Below are positions 59,637-64,000 of a DNA stretch of 64,000 nucleotides, piece by piece (position 1 is the first letter of the stretch; every line of letters begins with the position of its first letter). A model generated the notes under the pieces. The model was given only the letters and a program-made list of their open reading frames with translations. It did no database searches and was not told the DNA's origin. This DNA comes from Streptomyces venezuelae (GTDB lineage Bacteria > Actinomycetota > Actinomycetes > Streptomycetales > Streptomycetaceae). The translations under genes and the position numbers were made by a program. The DNA lies in contig NZ_CP029192.1 of the NCBI RefSeq assembly GCF_008642315.1, positions 7,006,001 through 7,070,000 on the forward strand, written 5' to 3'.

Positions 59637-60062
59637 TCAGGAGGCCCACCTCTTCGCCGCGCGGTCGCGCAGCCGCCGTCCCGCTGTCAGGAGGAGGACG
59701 AGCGAGCTGACTGCCGTGACCGCGACGACACCTCCGCGCACCGACCACACGTGCAGCGCCAGCATCCCCTGCGCGACGAGCAGGTTGACGGCCAGCGCCC
59801 CGGACGCGGAGACCACGGCCCGGCCCCACGGGGTGAGGGCGCGCAGCGCGGCGCCGATCGCGGCGCCCGGCGCGGCGAGCAGGAAGAAGAGGGTGAACGG
59901 GCCGCGCAGCGGCGAGCTCAGGTCGACGAGCGCGAGCACCGCGCCGACCGCGCCCACGGCGACGGCCGCCCCGGCGAGCAGCGGCAGCAGGTCCTTCTCC
60001 GTGCCCTGTCCGGTCTGTTGGCCCGTGTCTGCCGACACGGCCTTGATCCTGATGGTCTGCAT
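59637..60062 (-). CDS. Small integral membrane protein
   Basis: A 141-aa protein with four hydrophobic segments (LLAGAAVAVGAVGAVLALVDL; FTLFFLLAAPGAAIGAAL; VSASGALAVNLLVAQGMLAL; VAVTAVSSLVLLLTAG). No catalytic motif is seen. The ATG at 60062 is the first after the non-coding stretch. It is coupled to the FemAB-like gene (next ATG one base after its stop region) and so may help in glycan export or modification. Confidence 0.65.
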   Translation of the reverse strand: MQTIRIKAVSADTGQQTGQGTEKDLLPLLAGAAVAVGAVGAVLALVDLSSPLRGPFTLFFLLAAPGAAIGAALRALTPWGRAVVSASGALAVNLLVAQGMLALHVWSVRGGVVAVTAVSSLVLLLTAGRRLRDRAAKRWAS

Positions 60063-60186
60063 TGGTGACTTTGCCCCCCGACGCACCGGATGCCGGGCCT
60101 CAATGTCGCGCAGCCCCCGGCGGCTAGTCAAGATGCGGAGGGAGTGTGCAGATGTTCCCCGCCACACCCCTTCGCGGTAGATGAAC

Positions 60187-60200
60187 TTCCCACGTGGGAA
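60187..60200. promoter_or_regulatory. 14-bp perfect palindrome before the SGNH lipase gene
   Basis: TTCCCACGTGGGAA is a perfect palindrome centred on CACGTG, 98 bp before the lipase start. TTGACA at 60222-60227 is a possible -35. The palindrome could be an operator for the lipase gene or the divergent membrane-protein gene. Confidence 0.45.
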
Positions 60201-60297
60201 AGGGAATTGTTGAGGAATTCATTGACATGGACACTATCGGCGGCCGGGTGAGCGGTGCTACCACGGTCGAGGCAGAAATCCTGCTAAGGGAGGTTCC

Positions 60298-61116
60298 ATG
60301 AAATTGTCCCGAATCACGGCATACATGTCCTCGCTCCTCCTTGCGGCCGCCTTCGCGCTCACCGGCGCGGCAGCGGCTCACGCGGACCAGTCGACCGACC
60401 GGGCCGCCGCCACCGGCTATGTGGCCCTCGGCGACTCCTACTCATCGGGTGTCGGCGCGGGGAGCTACGACGGCGGAAGCGGCGACTGCAAGCGCAGCAC
60501 CCGCGCCTACCCCGCGCTGTGGGCGGCTGCCCATTCACCCTCCAGCTTCAACTTCACGGCTTGCTCGGGCGCTCGTACGGGTGATGTTCTGGCGAACCAG
60601 CTGGGCCCGCTCGGCAGCGGCACCGGACTCGTCTCGATCTCCATCGGCGGCAACGACGCGGGCTTCGCCGACGTCATGACGACCTGCGTGCTGCAGTCCG
60701 AGAGCAACTGCGTCGCCCGCGTCAACAAGGCGCGCCAGTACGTGGACTCCACGCTCCCGGGCAACCTCGACAAGGTGTACGACGCGATCAGCGCGAAGGC
60801 CCCCGCCGCCCGCGTCGTCGTGCTCGGCTACCCCCGCTTCTACAAGCTGAACGGCAGCTGTCTCGCCGGCCTCTCCGAGCGCGAGCGTGCCGCCATCAAC
60901 GACGCCTCCGACTACCTCAACACCGCCGTCGCCAAGCGGGCCGCCGACCACGGCTTCGCGTTCGGCAGCGTCACGTCGGCCTTCTCCGGGCACGAGATCT
61001 GCTCGGGCAGCCCGTGGCTGCACAGCGTGAACTGGACCAACATCGGCGAGTCCTACCACCCCACCGCCGCCGGCCAGTCCGGTGGCTACCTCCCGGTGTT
61101 CACCGCGGCGGCCTGA
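60298..61116 (+). CDS. Secreted SGNH/GDSL lipase
   Basis: A 272-aa exported esterase. The signal peptide is residues 1-29 (SSLLLAAAFALTGAAAAHA). Block I is YVALGDSYSSGVGAG with the nucleophile Ser, block III is SISIGGNDAGFADVM (oxyanion Asn), and block V is ESYHPTAAGQSGGY with catalytic His. Six Cys fit three disulfides as in the Streptomyces lipases of S. rimosus and S. coelicolor SCO1725. These hydrolyse a broad range of esters and lipids outside the cell. ATG 60298 follows AAGGGAGG. Confidence 0.93.
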   Translation: MKLSRITAYMSSLLLAAAFALTGAAAAHADQSTDRAAATGYVALGDSYSSGVGAGSYDGGSGDCKRSTRAYPALWAAAHSPSSFNFTACSGARTGDVLANQLGPLGSGTGLVSISIGGNDAGFADVMTTCVLQSESNCVARVNKARQYVDSTLPGNLDKVYDAISAKAPAARVVVLGYPRFYKLNGSCLAGLSERERAAINDASDYLNTAVAKRAADHGFAFGSVTSAFSGHEICSGSPWLHSVNWTNIGESYHPTAAGQSGGYLPVFTAAA

Positions 61117-61136
61117 CCCCCGCCCGCTTCACCCGC

Positions 61137-62813
61137 TCAACCGTTCGGCGTGTAGGAGGCCCCGCCCGTCGGGGTCTCCTGCTCACACGTCACCGTGTAC
61201 GCGACCGAGTTCGACGTCGCCGAGACCGGCTTGCGCACCTGGACGTGGATCGAGTTCTCGTACGTCCCGCCGCCCTGGTCGTACGCGGTCTCCACGTGGT
61301 TCACCTGCCGGGTCTTCCCGCCGCCCGAGGAGAAGGACAGCGTCTTCCAGCCCGGATCGCCGGACTCGCCCGACGCCGTGACCCAGCGGTACTCGACCGT
61401 GGCGGGGACGCGCCCCACCGTGAACGTCGCGGTGAACGACGGCGCCTGACCTGCCGCCGGCGGGCACGCCCCCTCGTACTGCGTGTGGGCGCCCACGACC
61501 TGCACCTTCACGCTCTGGGCAGGTGGTTTCGTGGTGCCGCCGTTGCCGCCGCCACTGCCGTTGTTCCCGGTGCTCCCGCCGTTGTTGCCACCGTCTCCGC
61601 CGTTCCCGCCGTTGCCCCCGCTGCCGCCGCCCGTGGAGCCCCCGTCGTCCTTCCCGCCCGTGGACCCGCCCGACCCGCCGTCCTTGTCGCCGGTGGACCC
61701 GGTGGCCCCCGCTCCGTTGTTCTGGCTCCCCTTGGAGCCGCCGTCCCCGCCGTCGTCGTCCCGGCCCACCAGGGCGTACGTGATGCCGCCCAGGGCCAGC
61801 GCCAGCGCGACGAGCCCCGCCACCAGGGCGACCCTCGCGCGACGGTCCCGGCGCGGTTCGTCCGCCTGGGTGCCGACCACGGTGGCCGGTCCCGGCGGCG
61901 GTACGGGGTAGGAGGCGGGCGGCGTCGGCTCGGAGGGCGGCCGCTCGGCCGTGGTCGTCGGCAGGTACGGGAACGCCGCCTCCGTGTGCGGCGTGCCGCC
62001 CCCGGCCACGATCCGCAGATCGCGCTCGGCCACGGCGGCGGACATCCGCTCGTCCGGGTTCTTGCGGAGCAGCCCCTCGATGACCGACGTGAGAGGACCG
62101 GCGCGGCGGGCGGGCGGCAACTCCTCGTCCACCACCGCGCGCAGCGTGCTCAACGGCGTGTCCTGACGGAAGGGCGAGCTGCCCTCCACCGCGGCGTACA
62201 GCAGCACACCGAGCGACCACAGGTCGGACGCGGGCCCCGGACGCTGCCCCAACGCCCGCTCCGGGGCGAGGAATTCGGGCGACCCGACGACCTCGCCGGT
62301 CATCGTCAGCGCGGAACTCCCCTCGACCAGCGCGATCCCGAAGTCCGTCAGGACGACACGGCCGTCGTTCGCGATCAGTACGTTGCCGGGCTTCACGTCG
62401 CGGTGCAGGACACCGGCGTCGTGGGCGGCGCGCAGGGCGCCGAGAATCTCGGCGCCGATCTCCGCGGTCCGCTGCGGGGTCAGCGCGCCCTCCGCCTCCA
62501 GCACGTCGGAGAGGGACAGGCCGCGCACCAGCTCCATGACGATCCAGGGGCGGCCGTGCTCGCTCGCGACGTCGTAGACCGTCACCACGTTCCGGTGCGG
62601 GATGCGGGCGGCCGCCCACGCCTCCCGCTCCAGGCGCACGTACAGCCGGTCCACCTCGGGCGCCGGGAGCCCGGCGGGGGCGCGCACCTCCTTGACGGCC
62701 ACCTCGCGGCCGAGCACCTCGTCCCTGGCACGCCACACGGTGCCCATGCCGCCCTCGCCCAACGGGGCAAGGAGGCGGTACCGCCCGGCGATCACGCGCT
62801 CTGGCCGGCTCAC
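61137..62813 (-). CDS. Membrane Ser/Thr protein kinase (PknB-like) with Gly-rich linker
   Basis: A 558-aa Hanks-type kinase. The N-terminal catalytic domain (residues 8-265) has GEGGMGTVWRARD, the Lys in VAVKEVRAP, the HRD loop LHRDVKPGNVL, DFG in LTDFGIALV and APE in LAPERALGQ. A Pro-rich juxtamembrane part leads to one span (VALVAGLVALALALGGITYALVG, near 342-364). The outside region has a long Gly/Asn/Ser/Asp linker (about 370-445) and a 110-residue beta domain with Cys pair (YEGACPP ... TVTCEQ). There are no PASTA repeats. It probably senses an extracellular signal. The start is taken as GTG 62813 (VSRPERVIAG) with GGGGGG upstream. Confidence 0.9.
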   Translation of the reverse strand: MSRPERVIAGRYRLLAPLGEGGMGTVWRARDEVLGREVAVKEVRAPAGLPAPEVDRLYVRLEREAWAAARIPHRNVVTVYDVASEHGRPWIVMELVRGLSLSDVLEAEGALTPQRTAEIGAEILGALRAAHDAGVLHRDVKPGNVLIANDGRVVLTDFGIALVEGSSALTMTGEVVGSPEFLAPERALGQRPGPASDLWSLGVLLYAAVEGSSPFRQDTPLSTLRAVVDEELPPARRAGPLTSVIEGLLRKNPDERMSAAVAERDLRIVAGGGTPHTEAAFPYLPTTTAERPPSEPTPPASYPVPPPGPATVVGTQADEPRRDRRARVALVAGLVALALALGGITYALVGRDDDGGDGGSKGSQNNGAGATGSTGDKDGGSGGSTGGKDDGGSTGGGSGGNGGNGGDGGNNGGSTGNNGSGGGNGGTTKPPAQSVKVQVVGAHTQYEGACPPAAGQAPSFTATFTVGRVPATVEYRWVTASGESGDPGWKTLSFSSGGGKTRQVNHVETAYDQGGGTYENSIHVQVRKPVSATSNSVAYTVTCEQETPTGGASYTPNG

Positions 62814-62857
62814 GGGCGCCCCCCATCTGCAGCGGTGCGATTCTCCACAAAAGTAGC

Positions 62858-64000
62858 TCAACCGAGCGCCGTTGCAGCCCCCTTGAACACCAATCCGCAT
62901 CCAAGGGCGAGAACCACGCAGGCCGAACCGAGCGGCAGGAACCGCCGGGTGCCCCGGCGCACCCACTCCGGCCCCGCGCGCCGCCCCGCGAACGACCCCA
63001 CGCGCACGACGAGGAATCCGGCGGCCGTCAGCGTGGCGGCGAGCCCCGCCCCGTACGCCACCACGAGCAGCAGCCCGAACCACGCCTCGCCGAGAGCGGC
63101 GGCGCCGACGAGCACGACGACGGCGGAGGGGCTCGGCACCAGACCCCCGGCGAAACCGAGGAAGAGCGTGCCGCGAAGGCTGGTTCCGGGGGAGCGGTGG
63201 TCGTGCGTGTGGTGGTGGCCGTGGCTGTGGGAGTGCGTGTGGTCGTGGTCGTGCGCGTGACCGTGGTCGTGGTCCGTCCCGCGCCGTCGCTGCCACGCCC
63301 TGCGTACGAGCAGCACGCCCGCCCCCGTGACGAGCAGCCCGCTGACCACGCCGAGCCAGGCGACCACCGAAGGACCCGCGGCGGAGCCCCCGCTCACCAG
63401 CAGGCCGAGGGCGAGCACGCCCAGGGTGTGCGTGACGGTCACGGACGCGGCGAGCGGCAGCACGTCGCGTACGGAGGCACGGCCGCGGGCGGCGGCGGTG
63501 GCGGCCATGAGGGTCTTCCCGTGGCCCGGCGCGAGCGCGTGCAGGGCGCCGAGGAGCACGGCGGTGCCGAGGGCGAGCGCCGCGAAGGCCGGGGTGAGCG
63601 GATGCCGGCCGACGAGGCCGGTGAGGGCCCGCGCCCAGCGGTCGGCACCACGGGGCAGCACGGAAGCCACGCCGCTCTCCGGTTCCGCGGGGCGGTCGTC
63701 CGCGAGGGCGGGGCCGCCCGGCGTGATCCGCAGTGACGCGGACGCGGTGTCGGGCGGGGCGGCGAGCAGCCGCTTCGGGTAGCGGGTGAGGCGCTGCGAC
63801 GCGGAGGTCTCCGGCACGTCGGAGCGGGTGAGGGCCATCCGGTCGCCGCGGGCGGTGATCTCCCGCCAGCCGGTGCCGTCCCGCGCGCCGCTCCGGAACC
63901 CGACGCTCACCCGGTCCTTCCGCGGCAGGGGAGCGGTGAGGGTGCATTCGACGCGGAGGGTGTCGAGCCCCGCCTGGCCGGGACGGACGCGGGCCCGCGC
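62858..64000 (-). CDS. RcnA-like Ni2+/Co2+ exporter, N-terminus beyond window
   Basis: This incomplete gene runs off the right edge; its frame is open to base 64000, so the true start lies outside. The visible C-terminal part (about residues 125-380 of the visible protein) has about six spans and the metal-channel motif LHALAPGHGKTLMAAT. Another family segment is GFAGGLVPSPSAVVVLVG. Between spans lies a His-rich loop (HDHGHAHDHDHTHSHSHG), typical of nickel/cobalt exporters of the NicO/RcnA family. The visible N-terminal part is extracytoplasmic (VRVRPGQAGLDTLRVEC... TGWREITARGDRM). An internal GTG at 63910 is not taken as the start because coding continues past it. Confidence 0.85.
   Translation of the reverse strand, partial: ARARVRPGQAGLDTLRVECTLTAPLPRKDRVSVGFRSGARDGTGWREITARGDRMALTRSDVPETSASQRLTRYPKRLLAAPPDTASASLRITPGGPALADDRPAEPESGVASVLPRGADRWARALTGLVGRHPLTPAFAALALGTAVLLGALHALAPGHGKTLMAATAAARGRASVRDVLPLAASVTVTHTLGVLALGLLVSGGSAAGPSVVAWLGVVSGLLVTGAGVLLVRRAWQRRRGTDHDHGHAHDHDHTHSHSHGHHHTHDHRSPGTSLRGTLFLGFAGGLVPSPSAVVVLVGAAALGEAWFGLLLVVAYGAGLAATLTAAGFLVVRVGSFAGRRAGPEWVRRGTRRFLPLGSACVVLALGCGLVFKGAATALG

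Noticed and set aside
50119..60062. Interpretation of the glycan cluster as an antibiotic biosynthetic gene cluster
   Set aside because: No PKS, NRPS, RiPP or terpene genes are present; all members fit surface polysaccharide assembly.
63197..63736. Plus-strand frame rich in Val and Arg opposite the nickel exporter
   Set aside because: Its composition is just the complement of the His-rich loop codons; the minus strand has the real transporter motifs.

Overview
The window is high-GC actinobacterial DNA, almost certainly a Streptomyces chromosome. The grounds are pervasive GC at third codon positions, frequent GTG and TTG starts, translational coupling by ATGA/GTGA overlaps, two secreted streptogrisin-type proteases, a SepF paralogue, a DUF5685 protein, a sortase-anchored AA10 LPMO and an SGNH lipase of the Streptomyces type. 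Gene content and order resemble, from memory and unchecked, the SCO1725-SCO1750 part of the S. coelicolor core. I found no rRNA, tRNA, CRISPR array, prophage or large biosynthetic cluster.

Left part (0-14.6 kb). A GT4 glycosyltransferase is coupled to an unknown protein. A WYL regulator follows, whose 3' end lies antisense to a second-copy type cytochrome oxidase subunit I gene (ctaD). Then come an I78 protease inhibitor, a PAP2 membrane protein, a GT-C-like membrane protein and a DHA2-type exporter. An 860-bp IS5-family element (10258-11117) has inserted in a Streptomyces intergenic repeat. It is followed by an acyl-CoA dehydrogenase, a SepF-like cell-division protein and a Cys-rich DUF5685 protein.

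Sulfur-type uptake and oxidation locus (14.6-22.8 kb). A solute-binding lipoprotein is preceded by a 23-codon ORF resembling the actinobacterial sulfur/cysteine leader peptides. The divergent operon encodes permease, flavoprotein, ATPase, two flavin-dependent LLM enzymes (one NtaA/SnaA/DszA-type) and DUF1684. Together they look like import and oxidative C-S cleavage of an organosulfur or S-substituted amino acid. This is the most interesting candidate system here.

Middle (22.9-38.3 kb). Two streptogrisin-like proteases flank a slipin. AdhE has a perfect Rex operator upstream. Next are an AAA ATPase, an ABC-2-like membrane protein, and a dnaE2 plus Y-family (ImuB/ImuY-like) mutagenesis pair with a near-consensus LexA box. 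A secreted lipase and an LPMO with an LAETG sorting signal follow.

Scar and transport region (38.3-45.2 kb). A decayed island contains a frameshifted RibD-like gene, an IS701 transposase fragment, a DUF5958 fragment and an IS5-type transposase remnant. Beside it is a CitB-type response regulator with no sensor kinase, divergent from a complete tctCBA tripartite tricarboxylate transporter and a GNAT gene.

Right part (45.2-64 kb). It holds a methyltransferase-NUDIX-VOC triple fusion, DUF402, a double GNAT, a YtrA-type GntR regulator and a DUF5925-type AAA ATPase. A polysaccharide locus follows: GH39-like hydrolase, giant flippase-polymerase-like fusion, NodB deacetylase, two GT2 enzymes, a FemAB/GNAT-like transferase and a small membrane protein. 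The window closes with an SGNH lipase, a Ser/Thr kinase with an extracytoplasmic sensor, and an incomplete RcnA-like Ni/Co exporter running off the right edge.
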